From Promethearchaeota archaeon (GTDB lineage Archaea; Asgardarchaeota; Lokiarchaeia; Sigynarchaeales; SOKP01), in the NCBI GenBank assembly GCA_019057975.1, contig JAHLWJ010000041.1, positions 1 through 21,280 on the forward strand: a DNA stretch of 21,280 nucleotides, given 5' to 3'. The notes beneath the pieces were generated by a model that was not told where the DNA came from, ran no database searches, and saw nothing but the letters and a program-made list of their open reading frames with translations. Below, piece after piece: positions 7,070-15,421 of this stretch. The translations under genes and the position numbers were made by a program. The number at the start of each line of letters is the position of its first letter. Within the stretch, counting starts at the first letter, position 1.

Positions 7070-7936
7070 CTAACCTCTTAATGGCATTCCAACAAAATCA
7101 ATAAATTCTTTACGGGTTGGTTTTCTTTCGCGATACGGATTTTTTACATTATTTATTTTCCTTCCAAAGGTCAGATAACCACTATGGCCAACCATTCTTC
7201 CTTCAGGACGAGTTGCATTTTTCTTAACCTGGATTTTTCTTTTAATCAGCTCATATGTATTGATTTCTATGAAATTATTATCCCTCAATGCGAACGTAGT
7301 TTTTTTTACTTGCTCAATGGTTGGAGAAAAAGAAACGAAAGTGCCACTTAATTTGAGATAACTCATTACTTTTTCAATTGCATTCCATGGCTCAGCAAGA
7401 TCTAAGACAACTGAATCCACATCTTTCAGATTTAAATCATCAGTAATTATATTACCAAATTCTATTGAAACAAAGTTTTCCAGTTTAGCTCTTTCTACAT
7501 TCTTTCTAGCGTTCTTTAGCGATTTTTCACGAATATCAAAGGAGAATATATGCCCACTAGGTCGAACATAGTTGCCTAAAATACAGGTTAACGCCCCCGA
7601 ACCACATCCTGCTTCAATAACCCTGCTACCCGGTCCAATCCCCGAGTAAAGTAAAATAAGTCCAGCGTCTTCAGGATAAATTATTTGAGTTTTGCGAGTC
7701 ATATGAAGCACATAATCGGAGGGCATCGGTTTCAGCACAAAAAATTTGTACCCTTGAGTTTCATATGGTTTTGAGAATATTACTGTTCCATAATTTTTTC
7801 CTATGATCTCATCAAATTCAATAATTCCTCTGTGGGTGTGAAAACTGCCTCCAGCTTTCACTTGAACTAACCATCTTCTTTTATTATCAAGGATCAAAAA
7901 GATTAAATCGTTTTCTTTAACTTTCTCAGAGTTCAT
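7070..7936 (-). CDS. trmI: tRNA (adenine-N1)-methyltransferase, TrmI type
   Basis: It methylates N1 of adenine 58 (and often 57 in archaea) in the T-loop of tRNA, using S-adenosylmethionine. Archaeal enzymes act as homotetramers. The 288-residue protein has the family's N-terminal beta domain (1-75), RKTQIIYPEDAGLILLYSGI (81-100), the SAM loop EAGCGSG (108-114), the SAM-ribose acid in FSFDIREK (131-138), and the catalytic-site motif LDLAEPW (178-184). It ends in the KNATRPEGRMVGHSGYLTF block typical of TrmI. The start is ATG at 7936. It is divergent from the coiled-coil gene, with TATA-like minus-strand sequence at about 8014-8036. Confidence 0.95.
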   Translation of the reverse strand: MNSEKVKENDLIFLILDNKRRWLVQVKAGGSFHTHRGIIEFDEIIGKNYGTVIFSKPYETQGYKFFVLKPMPSDYVLHMTRKTQIIYPEDAGLILLYSGIGPGSRVIEAGCGSGALTCILGNYVRPSGHIFSFDIREKSLKNARKNVERAKLENFVSIEFGNIITDDLNLKDVDSVVLDLAEPWNAIEKVMSYLKLSGTFVSFSPTIEQVKKTTFALRDNNFIEINTYELIKRKIQVKKNATRPEGRMVGHSGYLTFGRKINNVKNPYRERKPTRKEFIDFVGMPLRG

Positions 7937-8065
7937 TTTATGTTTTATTTTTTATTATTTCTAAAGTTAATAAATCTTTAATTTTTTTTCATTAGCCCTA
8001 ATTTATTTACAAAAAATATATAAAACATATAAAATTGTCATAATTAACCATTTTAAATAAATTCC

Positions 8066-8077
8066 TTTTTATAAATA
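8066..8077 (+). promoter_or_regulatory. TATA-like box for coiled-coil gene
   Basis: The sequence tttttataaata is centred about 25 bases before the ATG at 8097, so the transcript probably starts at or next to the start codon, giving a leaderless mRNA. Confidence 0.55.
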
Positions 8078-8096
8078 CTCTTTAAAGCATGAATTT

Positions 8097-9005
8097 ATGA
8101 GTAGAAATAATTCCAAAAACTTGCAATCTTCTCAAACCTCTTTTAGGGGTCTTCAATCCTTAAGTGATGATTTAAGGAAAAACCGAGACGATCTTAACCT
8201 TAAAACTAAAAAATTCATTAACAGTTTGCAGGAGATAGATACTGAAATTAATGAAAATTTAAAAACGGCTAAAGAAAAATATAAAAAGAGAAGAGATTAT
8301 TGGAATAATAAAGTTAAGGAATTAAAAGAAAAAAAAGTGGAATATAAAACTTTATTTGATAAACTATTAGAAGAGAAAAAATCGAATCAGAAGAAGAGTA
8401 AAGACTCAGATAGGCTCGTTTCTATAAAGCAAGTGGAAAGAAAAATTGAGATTTTAGAAAGAACAATTGAGACTGAAAACCTTGATATCGCAGAAGAAAA
8501 TTCCATTGTTGATAAAATAAGAGAATTAGCAAAATCAAAACAAGATTTTTTATCAGAACAGGAAAATAGTGATCTCTTCAAAGTAGAGCGAAAAGTTGAG
8601 ATTGTAAAAATAAATTTAAACAAGATATATGAACAATTAAATAAGTGGTCGAATAAATCTCAAGAAAATCATACCAAGATGTTAGAAAACTTCCAAAAAG
8701 TCGATGAATTAAGAGAACAGAAGAAAAAGATGGAAGAGGAACTAATAGAAAACAAAAAATCTGCGGATCGTTACCATGAACAATATTTGCAGGTAATGAA
8801 TCAAAGAAAGAAAATTTCGAAAGGTAAGAGACCTTATAAACCATTTAAAAAACCTGGATCGAGAACGGATCATTTCAAAAAGAGAAATGAAATGATTGAA
8901 AAAATGAAGAAAGATAAATTAGCAGAAGCTTTAGAAAAACAAAAAGCGGGCAAAAAATTAAATTTATTTGAAGCTCGACTAATCTTAGAAAAATCTGAAA
9001 GATAA
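8097..9005 (+). CDS. Long coiled-coil protein, COG1340-like
   Basis: A 302-residue, highly charged protein dominated by Lys/Glu-rich heptads from about residue 20 to 245, so a long coiled-coil rod. It resembles the archaeal coiled-coil family COG1340, which shares features with eukaryotic Bfr1-type proteins. Supporting traits are the repeated KELKEKK/REQKKKMEEEL segments, the SADRYHEQYLQVMNQRKKIS segment (about 223-242), and the compact C-terminus KLAEALEKQKAGKKLNLFEA (about 275-294), typical of that family. A basic glycine/proline linker (GKRPYKPFKKPGSRTDHF) precedes the tail. It has no membrane segment. The molecular role is unknown; RNA or ribosome association is speculation from Bfr1. Family membership is likely but harder to prove for coiled coils. 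The gene probably has a leaderless transcript. Confidence 0.8.
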   Translation: MSRNNSKNLQSSQTSFRGLQSLSDDLRKNRDDLNLKTKKFINSLQEIDTEINENLKTAKEKYKKRRDYWNNKVKELKEKKVEYKTLFDKLLEEKKSNQKKSKDSDRLVSIKQVERKIEILERTIETENLDIAEENSIVDKIRELAKSKQDFLSEQENSDLFKVERKVEIVKINLNKIYEQLNKWSNKSQENHTKMLENFQKVDELREQKKKMEEELIENKKSADRYHEQYLQVMNQRKKISKGKRPYKPFKKPGSRTDHFKKRNEMIEKMKKDKLAEALEKQKAGKKLNLFEARLILEKSER

Positions 9006-9184
9006 ATTCTAGTTTAATTTCTTAAATTATATATCTACAGCAATTAATTATATTGATCTCCATTATAATTTTAATTCTTCTGTTAATTATAACTTAAATC
9101 ATTAATAGAATTGGCATAAATTTAAAAAAATTGAAGATTTATTTTTTTTTAACGCTTTAGAAAAAAAGGAAGAATTGATCAAAA

Positions 9185-10513
9185 TTGAGTAAAAAAGTAG
9201 CTGAAATCCGAGAAATTTTAATGGAGCACCACGACTGGTTTAAAAAATCAATTCCTTTAATTGCCTCGGAAAATATAACTAGTCCTGCTGTAGATGAAGC
9301 TTGTGCTAGTGATTTCTCGCATCGATATGCCGAAGGATGGTCAGGTGAAAGAGTTTATGCTGGTTGTACCTTCATAGATCAGATAGAAGATATTTGTATG
9401 GATCTTACTAAAGAATATTATAAATGTATCCATGCTGATGTACGCCCGATCTCTGGAGTTGTAGCAAATTTAGTGATGTATAATGCATTCACATCAGATA
9501 ATAACGGTAAAATGTGTTGTATGTCAATTGTTAGAGGAGGGCATATTTCACATGGTCCAAGATTTGCAAAAAGTGGTCGAGAAATTTTTGGGACGGCAGG
9601 GACGACAAGGGGTTTAGATATTGAATATTTAGCATTTGACAATGATGAAATGAATTTAGATATTGATGCTTCTGCGAAGAAGATAAGAGATTTTGAACCA
9701 GAATTGGTATTGTTTGGTGGTTCAGTATTCTTATTTCCACACCCGGTTAAAGAGCTTGGTGATGTTGCAAAAGAGGTTGGAGCCTATGTAGGGTATGATG
9801 CTGCTCATGTATCCGGTCTAATAGGCTCTGGATATTTTCAAGAACCTTTAAGAGAGGGAGCAGATGCTATGACAATGAGCACTCATAAAACACTTCCGGG
9901 CCCTCAACATGGAGCTTTGGTATCGAATAGGGAAGATTTAATTGATACATTAAGATCTTGTGCTTTTCCAGCATTATTATCCAATCATCATCTTCATAAT
10001 GTAGCGGGTTTAGCGATTGCTATAGCAGAGATGTTAGAATTTGGAAAAGAATACCATAAGAATGTTATTGAGAATGCTAAAGCCCTTGGACAAGCATTAT
10101 ATGAACGGGGAATCAAAGTATTAATGGAACATAAAGGCTTTACAGAGTCTCACCAAATTGTTGTTGATATTACAGAATTCGAGAAAACAATTGGATTAGG
10201 CGGAGATATTGAAAAATTGTTAGAAAAAGCAAACATCATTCTCAATCGAAACCTTTTACCATATGATATTGCTGAAGGAAGACATTATCAAAATCCGGGA
10301 GGATTAAGAATTGGGACATCTGAAATCACCAGACTTGGTATGGGTAAAAGTGAAATGATTGATATTGCAGAGCTAATTAAAAAACTACTTATTGATAAGA
10401 TAGATCCTAAAAAAATAAGAAACGAAGTCGTACAATTTAAAAAAGAATTCCAAGAAATTAAATATTGTTTTCAATCTCCAAGTAAGGCTTATGAATATTT
10501 AAAATTCTATTAA
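9185..10513 (+). CDS. glyA: Serine hydroxymethyltransferase
   Basis: A PLP enzyme that interconverts serine and glycine and loads the one-carbon unit on a folate or methanopterin carrier. The 442-residue protein is of the archaeal type. Diagnostic parts are HHDWFKKSIPLIASENITSP (15-34), HRYAEGWSGERVYAGC (46-61), the PLP-ring residues YDAAHVSGL (204-212), and the Schiff-base lysine K235 in MSTHKTLPGPQHG (231-243). NLLPYD and GGLRIGTSEITRLGM appear near the C-terminus. The start is TTG at 9185 with AGGAAG about 12 bases upstream. The next ATG (9221) would remove part of the N-terminal helix. It is monocistronic and followed by a strong T-rich terminator. The cofactor cannot be read directly. 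Confidence 0.97.
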   Translation: MSKKVAEIREILMEHHDWFKKSIPLIASENITSPAVDEACASDFSHRYAEGWSGERVYAGCTFIDQIEDICMDLTKEYYKCIHADVRPISGVVANLVMYNAFTSDNNGKMCCMSIVRGGHISHGPRFAKSGREIFGTAGTTRGLDIEYLAFDNDEMNLDIDASAKKIRDFEPELVLFGGSVFLFPHPVKELGDVAKEVGAYVGYDAAHVSGLIGSGYFQEPLREGADAMTMSTHKTLPGPQHGALVSNREDLIDTLRSCAFPALLSNHHLHNVAGLAIAIAEMLEFGKEYHKNVIENAKALGQALYERGIKVLMEHKGFTESHQIVVDITEFEKTIGLGGDIEKLLEKANIILNRNLLPYDIAEGRHYQNPGGLRIGTSEITRLGMGKSEMIDIAELIKKLLIDKIDPKKIRNEVVQFKKEFQEIKYCFQSPSKAYEYLKFY

Positions 10514-10516
10514 TTC

Positions 10517-10534
10517 TTCAAATTTTTTTTTGAA
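10517..10534 (+). terminator. Terminator after glyA
   Basis: A run of nine T (10523-10531) overlaps a perfect inverted repeat, ttcaaa (10517-10522) and tttgaa (10529-10534), starting four bases after the glyA stop. It marks the boundary between glyA and the Rpo3 operon. Confidence 0.6.
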
Positions 10535-10599
10535 CAAATATTTAAGAGTTTTCGCTAAGTATTCATATTTTTGCTATAAATATAACAATAAAATTTATC

Positions 10600-10609
10600 T
10601 TATATAATG
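10600..10609 (+). promoter_or_regulatory. TATA-like box for Rpo3-ribosomal operon
   Basis: The sequence ttatataatg would start transcription near 10628 and leave a leader of about 35 bases before the ATG at 10663. Another TATA-like site (tataaatata) lies at about 10575, so two starts are possible. Confidence 0.5.
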
Positions 10610-10662
10610 CATTTAAGACTACATTCATAAATTTGATATTAAATAACTTAATTTACATTATC

Positions 10663-11496
10663 ATGGATATCGAGGTTCTTGAAAAATCCGAACATAAGTT
10701 AGTGTTTGTTGTACAGAACATTTCTATAGAGATGGCAAATGCAATCAGAAGGATAATTATGTCTGAAATCCTTGTAATGGCAGTTGATGAGGTTATTGTT
10801 TTGAAGAATGATAGTCCTCTTTATGATGAGATAATATCTCATAGACTTGGGATGATACCACTTACTACTGATTTAGAAACATATAAACTACCACAGGAAT
10901 GTCAGTGTGAGGGTTACGGGTGTGCTTTATGCCAAGTTTCTTTAACATGCGAAGTCACTAACACTACGAATATGCCTTTAGAGGTCTATTCGGGCGATTT
11001 AAAATCAAATGATCCTAAAATAGTACCTGTTAATCCAAACATCCCAATTGTGAGAATTGATAAAAATAACCAATTAATTATTGAAGCATATGCGATTTTA
11101 GGTAAAGCGAAAGATCATGTGAAATGGCAAGCTGTATCAAATATTTTTTATAGATTTTATCCAGAAATAGAATTTAACGATGAAAATTGTAAAAAATGTT
11201 TAGAAAGGTGTGTGGGATCGAGAATGTGTCCTGAACATTTATATGATTTTTCAGACGGGAAAACGGTAAAATTACTTGGAGATTATTGGAAAACTTGCAC
11301 ATTATGTAAAGCGTGTGAAAGAGATTGTCCAGAAAAAGCTATCACGGTAGGATCAAGAGATAACACATATATTTTTTCTATCGAAAGTGACGGAGTTTTA
11401 CCCTTTGACACAATTATTAAAAAAACATTTGAAATCTTTTTAGAAAAAATCGATGAATTTGTTGAAAGACTTGAAGCTATTGAGTTGGAATCGTGA
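10663..11496 (+). CDS. rpoD: DNA-directed RNA polymerase subunit D (Rpo3)
   Basis: This is the archaeal counterpart of Rpb3 and bacterial alpha, and part of the assembly platform of RNA polymerase. The 277-residue protein opens with the alpha-like dimerisation domain (NAIRRIIMSE, 26-35; ISHRLGMIPL, 58-67). A zinc-loop-like set of cysteines follows (C80, C82, C87, C90), as in Rpb3. An inserted ferredoxin-like domain carries two cysteine sets: C176/C179/C183/C189 and C212/C215/C218/C222, the second being a canonical CxxCxxCxxxCP. Both 4Fe-4S sites therefore look intact. The C-terminal GVLPFDTIIKKTFEIFLEKI closes the dimerisation fold. The frame is open to a TTG at 10633, but ATG 10663 gives the normal Rpo3 start. 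It leads the eL18-uL13-uS9 genes. Confidence 0.97.
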   Translation: MDIEVLEKSEHKLVFVVQNISIEMANAIRRIIMSEILVMAVDEVIVLKNDSPLYDEIISHRLGMIPLTTDLETYKLPQECQCEGYGCALCQVSLTCEVTNTTNMPLEVYSGDLKSNDPKIVPVNPNIPIVRIDKNNQLIIEAYAILGKAKDHVKWQAVSNIFYRFYPEIEFNDENCKKCLERCVGSRMCPEHLYDFSDGKTVKLLGDYWKTCTLCKACERDCPEKAITVGSRDNTYIFSIESDGVLPFDTIIKKTFEIFLEKIDEFVERLEAIELES

Positions 11497-11563
11497 AATT
11501 ACAAAAATTTATTAAAATATCAATAATTTAAAATAATAAATAAAGCGAGAGTAATACTTCCTA

Positions 11564-11920
11564 ATGTCTCATAAGATAACTGGCCCAAGTAATTATTATG
11601 TTAGAAAGTTGATAAGAGATTTGTGGAAAACTAAAATTAAGATATGGCGAAAAATCTCTAAAAAGTTAAAAGGTTCAAGAAAAAATAGAGTTTCCCCTAA
11701 TTTATATAGTATAAACAAAAAAACTAAGGAAAATGATATAGTTGTCATACCTGGAAAAGTGTTAGGAATGGGGGAATTAGATCATACAATTACTATTGCT
11801 TGTTTAGATTGTTCGAAATCAGCGAGACAAAAAATTGAATCTTCAGGAAGTAACCTGATTTCTATAGAGGAATTGTTAGAACAGAACCCTAAAGGTAGTG
11901 GAGTAAAAGTTTTTTACTGA
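11564..11920 (+). CDS. rpl18e: Large ribosomal subunit protein eL18
   Basis: A protein of the 50S subunit shared by archaea and eukaryotes but not bacteria. The 118-residue length is normal for the archaeal form. Key segments are YVRKLIRDLWKTKIKIWRKI near the N-terminus, VVIPGKVLGMGELDHTITIA (about 60-79), a central C-x-x-C-like LDCSKSARQKI, and the terminal NPKGSGVKVFY. It starts with ATG at 11564, 67 bases after the Rpo3 gene and 19 before uL13, in the order conserved across archaea. Confidence 0.96.
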   Translation: MSHKITGPSNYYVRKLIRDLWKTKIKIWRKISKKLKGSRKNRVSPNLYSINKKTKENDIVVIPGKVLGMGELDHTITIACLDCSKSARQKIESSGSNLISIEELLEQNPKGSGVKVFY

Positions 11921-11939
11921 TAAAAAAATAGAGTGTGTT

Positions 11940-12419
11940 ATGATTATGGGAATAGAATTTCAATTAATCGATGCTACAGATAAGATTTTGGGGCGATTTT
12001 GCGGTCAAATAGCAAAAAAGGCTTTATTGGGTAATAATATAGTAATAATTAATGCTAAAGATGCGATAATAAGTGGGACTAAGAGAGATATTCATGAAAA
12101 ATATTTAGCAAAATTAAAAATTTCAACTGCTACAAATCCCCTGAGAGGTCCATTTCACGAAAGAAGACCTGATACTTTTATGAGAAGGGTAATAAAACAA
12201 ATGCTTCCACGAAAAAAATTTCGGGGAAAAGAAGCTCTCAAAAGAGTTCATGTATATATTTCAGACATTCCTGAACGTTTTAAAAACAGATATCAAAAAT
12301 TAACACCAACTGAAATATTTTATGCTGAAAAAAAGCGTCTTTCTTATTATAACAGATATATTACTTTAGAAAATCTTTGTATGCGAATAGGATGGAATAA
12401 AAAGGAAATTGAGGTGTAA
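11940..12419 (+). CDS. rpl13: Large ribosomal subunit protein uL13
   Basis: A 50S-subunit protein that binds 23S rRNA and acts early in assembly. The 159-residue protein shows IDATDKILGRFCGQIAKKAL (about 10-29), IINAKDAIISGTKRDI (37-52), and RGPFHERRPDTFMRRVIKQM followed by LPRKKFRGKEAL. These are signatures of archaeal uL13. Two in-frame ATG codons compete: 11940 (MIMGIEF) and 11946 (MGIEF). No Shine-Dalgarno site decides between them. The stop codon lies directly beside the ribosome binding site of uS9, suggesting coupled translation. Confidence 0.96.
   Translation: MIMGIEFQLIDATDKILGRFCGQIAKKALLGNNIVIINAKDAIISGTKRDIHEKYLAKLKISTATNPLRGPFHERRPDTFMRRVIKQMLPRKKFRGKEALKRVHVYISDIPERFKNRYQKLTPTEIFYAEKKRLSYYNRYITLENLCMRIGWNKKEIEV
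12411..12416 (+). promoter_or_regulatory. Shine-Dalgarno site for uS9
   Basis: GAGGTG lies eight bases before the uS9 ATG (12425), within the last codons of uL13. Such sites are rare in this window, and here one serves an internal operon gene. Confidence 0.65.
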
Positions 12420-12424
12420 TCAAT

Positions 12425-12835
12425 ATGTCAATGAAAGTAGTTCAAGCATCGGGTAAAAGAAAAAGTGCTATAGCGAGAGCTGTATTGAAACATCCTTCAA
12501 AAGGACAAATTAAAATTAATAATGTTCCTTTAAATCTATATGAACCTGAACTATCACGGTTGAGGATCCAAGAAGTTCTTGAAATTGTAAATCACCCAAA
12601 GCTTGAAAAATGTGATATTGATGTTCGAGTTAAAGGTGGTGGGATAAGTGGGCAAACGGACGCGGTTCGGATGGCTATTGCTAAATCAATCCATAAATTT
12701 ATAGGGACAAAAACAATAGAACGGACATTTAGAGATTACGACGATTCATTATTAAGTGGAGATTCTAGAAGGATAGAACCAAAGAAATTTGGTGGTAAAA
12801 AAGCCCGTGCTCGTAGACAGAAAAGTTTTAGATAA
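12425..12835 (+). CDS. rps9: Small ribosomal subunit protein uS9
   Basis: A 30S-subunit protein whose C-terminal tail reaches the P-site tRNA. The 136-residue protein has ASGKRKSAIARAVLK (8-22), VRVKGGGISGQTDAVRMAIA (67-86), and the characteristic end KARARRQKSFR with the final Arg intact. The start is ATG at 12425 with a GAGGTG site; ATG at 12431 is a less likely alternative. It closes the operon here. The rpoN and rpoK genes that usually follow in archaea are absent, and the next gene, aroA, points the other way with its stop only 3 bases off. Confidence 0.96.
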   Translation: MSMKVVQASGKRKSAIARAVLKHPSKGQIKINNVPLNLYEPELSRLRIQEVLEIVNHPKLEKCDIDVRVKGGGISGQTDAVRMAIAKSIHKFIGTKTIERTFRDYDDSLLSGDSRRIEPKKFGGKKARARRQKSFR

Positions 12836-12838
12836 TTT

Positions 12839-14164
12839 TTAATAGGGTTGCCTTGTTTCTATTTGAACACCTAATTTTTGTAGATCATCTAAAAAGGAAG
12901 GATAAGAATCTTTTACAACTTCAATATTTTTTATATGAGATTTTGAAGAAGCATATAAAGCAGCAATAGTGCATGCCATTGCTACTCTATGATCATTTTC
13001 ATGATCTATTATCGCTCCATTTAATTTATCACAGTGATAAATTGTTAATTTTTCATCTTCTTCTTTGACACTAACACCCATTTTTTTTAATTCTCTTGCC
13101 ATAGCAGAAATTCGATCACTTTCTTTTAGTCGAAGATTTCCAGCATTATAGAGAACAGTTTCACCCTCTGCAAATGCACCAATAACGGATAGAATCGGGA
13201 ATAAGTCTGGGATATCTCCGCAATCAACTTCTCGTCCTTTTAAGGTATTATGGGTTAAATCCACCCGTACAATTACTTGTTTTTGATTTTCATCAAATTC
13301 GATATCAGCACCCATTTCCTTTAGAATCCCAATAATCTTTTTGTCTCCTTGGTAATTTTCCATGCTTAAATTATTTATTACAACTTTAGTAGGTTCACTA
13401 GATAAAACAGTTGCTGCGATAATGAATGCTGATGAGGAGAAATCTCCAGGAATTTCATATGATTGAGCCCTATAATTTTGTTCAATTGTTATATAAAATT
13501 TACCTCCTTCTAGATCTTCTTGAATATTAATTCCAAATGTGTTTAATACATCTAGAGTAATTTTTATATATGGAATAGAAACTAATGGTGTTGTTAGCTC
13601 TATTTCAATGAAATCTTTATCCTTACATGTTAATAGAGGACAGATAAATAGTAAGGCGGTTATGAACTGAGAACTAATATCTCCAGGGATTTTTATTTTA
13701 TTACATAACATTTTCTTACGTTCTATCTTAATTTTATCCTCTGACATTTTAAATTTTCCTCCTAAAGCCTCTAAAGCATTGAGGAGTGGAATAATTGGTC
13801 TTTTCCTTTCTAAAAATTCACCTGTCAATAGAAGCCCTCCTTTAACTAAAAGACTTAAAGCGCAAAAAATTCTAAAGGAGGTTCCAGAATTTTTACAATC
13901 TAGAGGTTTCTTAATTGGTTTAAATCGTTTTTTATCACTTTTAACGATATAAGAATTTTCGCTGGATTTTAATATTTTAACCCCTAGAGCTTTTAAATTA
14001 TTAATTGTTATTGCTGAATCTCCAATTGTTAAAGGTTTTTTAATTACTGAGATCCCTTCAGCTAGACTTGCAGCAATAAAAGCTCTGTGTGTATAGCTTT
14101 TAGACCCAGGTGCTGTGATTTCACCATTTAAATTATTTATTAATGGTGTTATTTCCAAATCCAT
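12839..14164 (-). CDS. aroA: 3-phosphoshikimate 1-carboxyvinyltransferase (EPSP synthase)
   Basis: It transfers enolpyruvate from PEP to shikimate-3-phosphate, the sixth step of the shikimate pathway. The 441-residue protein has the two-domain inside-out barrel pattern. ITAPGSKSYTHRAFIAASLA (16-35) carries the substrate-binding Lys22, Ser23 and Arg27. NSGTSFR (92-98) corresponds to the PEP-site NAGTxxR motif, CGDIPDLFPILSVIGAFAEG lies near 313-332, and LRLKESDRI (about 342-350) and DHRVAMA follow. It starts with ATG at 14164. It is divergent from aroC, the next enzyme, across about 80 bases, so the two could share control. Its 3' end nearly touches uS9. Confidence 0.97.
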   Translation of the reverse strand: MDLEITPLINNLNGEITAPGSKSYTHRAFIAASLAEGISVIKKPLTIGDSAITINNLKALGVKILKSSENSYIVKSDKKRFKPIKKPLDCKNSGTSFRIFCALSLLVKGGLLLTGEFLERKRPIIPLLNALEALGGKFKMSEDKIKIERKKMLCNKIKIPGDISSQFITALLFICPLLTCKDKDFIEIELTTPLVSIPYIKITLDVLNTFGINIQEDLEGGKFYITIEQNYRAQSYEIPGDFSSSAFIIAATVLSSEPTKVVINNLSMENYQGDKKIIGILKEMGADIEFDENQKQVIVRVDLTHNTLKGREVDCGDIPDLFPILSVIGAFAEGETVLYNAGNLRLKESDRISAMARELKKMGVSVKEEDEKLTIYHCDKLNGAIIDHENDHRVAMACTIAALYASSKSHIKNIEVVKDSYPSFLDDLQKLGVQIETRQPY

Positions 14165-14243
14165 TAAATGATAAATAGAAAATAATAGATATAATATTAA
14201 TTAAATATTAATGTAAAATTAAGTTTTAGTAGATGTGATTCTT
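14165..14243. promoter_or_regulatory. Divergent aroA-aroC promoter region
   Basis: This very AT-rich gap must hold promoters for both genes. It contains two TATA-like stretches (agatataata near 14188-14197) and two similar elements, aatattaat and aaatattaat, one turn apart at about 14193-14212. No Shine-Dalgarno site is seen for either gene. Shared regulation is plausible but not shown. Confidence 0.4.
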
Positions 14244-15353
14244 GTGGTAGATAATACTCTTGGAACATTCTTTAAAATAACGTCATTCGGAGAGAGTCAT
14301 GGTAATTTAATTGGGATAATCGTAGATGGTACTCCAGCAGGGTTTGAGTTAGATTTAGAATTAGTCCAACAAGAATTAGATATGAGAAAACCCGGGCAAT
14401 CGTCTCTTACAACACCTCGTATGGAGGAAGATAAAGTTAAAATTGTATCAGGTATCTTCAATAAAAAAACAACAGGAGCACCTATTTGTTTGATTATTGA
14501 AAATAAAGATGTAGATTCTTCAAAATATGAAGAGTTTAAAAATTTTTTGCGTCCTTCTCATGTAGATTATTCTGCGTTAATGAAATATGGGCATTATTAC
14601 GATTATAGAGGATCAGGGCGATTTTCTGGGAGGATAACTGCAGGATTCGTTATGGCTGGAGCAATAGCTAAACAAATCCTCAAAAAATATAATATTACAA
14701 TATTTGCTTATACTAAGAGCATTGGAAATATTATCGATGAGGAAGTGTATAATACAAGTGATTATGAGAGACTTCTTGAATTAAGAGAGAATTCTCTTGT
14801 TAGAACACTTAATCAAGAAAAATCAAAACTTATGGAAATCTTGATAAATGAAGTTAAAGCTCATAAAGATTCAATTGGTGGATTGGTAAAATGTATAGTT
14901 AGTGGATTTCCGGCAGGCAAAGGTGGTCCTATCTTTAATAGTATCGAATCAAACATAAGCAAAGCAATATTCTCAATCCCCGCAATAAAGGGGATAGAAT
15001 TTGGAGCAGGGTTTAAAGCTTCGAGTATGAAAGGTTCTGAACATAATGATCCTTGGATCCTCAAAGATGGTAAGATACAAACTATTAAAAATGATTCTGG
15101 AGGGATAATTGGTGGAATTTCTATAGGTATGCCTATCGAGTTTACGGCTGCTGTAAAACCTACTGCTTCTATTGGTATTCCTCAAAAAACTGTAAATATT
15201 GATACAATGGAAAATATAAAGATTGAATTCTCTGGTCGTCATGATCCTTGTATAGTACCAAGAGTAATTCCCGTAGTTGAAGCTATGACATCAGTTGTTT
15301 TACTTGATTGTTTATTAATAGACGGTTTTGTTCCAAGAGTTTTTAAATCTTAG
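14244..15353 (+). CDS. aroC: Chorismate synthase
   Basis: It makes chorismate from EPSP using reduced FMN as a catalytic cofactor, the last shikimate step. With the start at GTG 14244 the protein has 369 residues, a normal length. Signatures are DNTLGTFFKITSFGESHG at the N-terminus (GESHG at 16-20), MRKPGQSSLTTPRMEEDKV (about 47-65), FLRPSHVDYSALMKYG, YRGSGRFSGRITAG, and FSGRHDPCIVPR near the end. The frame extends to another GTG at 14235 (MILVVDNT). The downstream GTG is preferred because chorismate synthases normally begin just before the NT-G motif. Its partner aroA is divergent and adjacent. Confidence 0.96.
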   Translation: MVDNTLGTFFKITSFGESHGNLIGIIVDGTPAGFELDLELVQQELDMRKPGQSSLTTPRMEEDKVKIVSGIFNKKTTGAPICLIIENKDVDSSKYEEFKNFLRPSHVDYSALMKYGHYYDYRGSGRFSGRITAGFVMAGAIAKQILKKYNITIFAYTKSIGNIIDEEVYNTSDYERLLELRENSLVRTLNQEKSKLMEILINEVKAHKDSIGGLVKCIVSGFPAGKGGPIFNSIESNISKAIFSIPAIKGIEFGAGFKASSMKGSEHNDPWILKDGKIQTIKNDSGGIIGGISIGMPIEFTAAVKPTASIGIPQKTVNIDTMENIKIEFSGRHDPCIVPRVIPVVEAMTSVVLLDCLLIDGFVPRVFKS

Positions 15354-15421
15354 ATTTAGTATTAATTAATTAAACATCATAAAAAAAATAGTTAACTACA
15401 GAAAGAACAAAATGATGTATT

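Noticed and set aside
9063..9092. 8-bp inverted repeat ttataatt/aattataa upstream of glyA
   Set aside because: It is pure A/T in very AT-rich DNA with a 14-base spacer, about 90 bases from the gene; chance is the simplest explanation.
14973..15242. Minus-strand open frame of 89 codons inside aroC
   Set aside because: It is antisense to conserved chorismate synthase sequence and has a low-complexity, non-protein-like composition.
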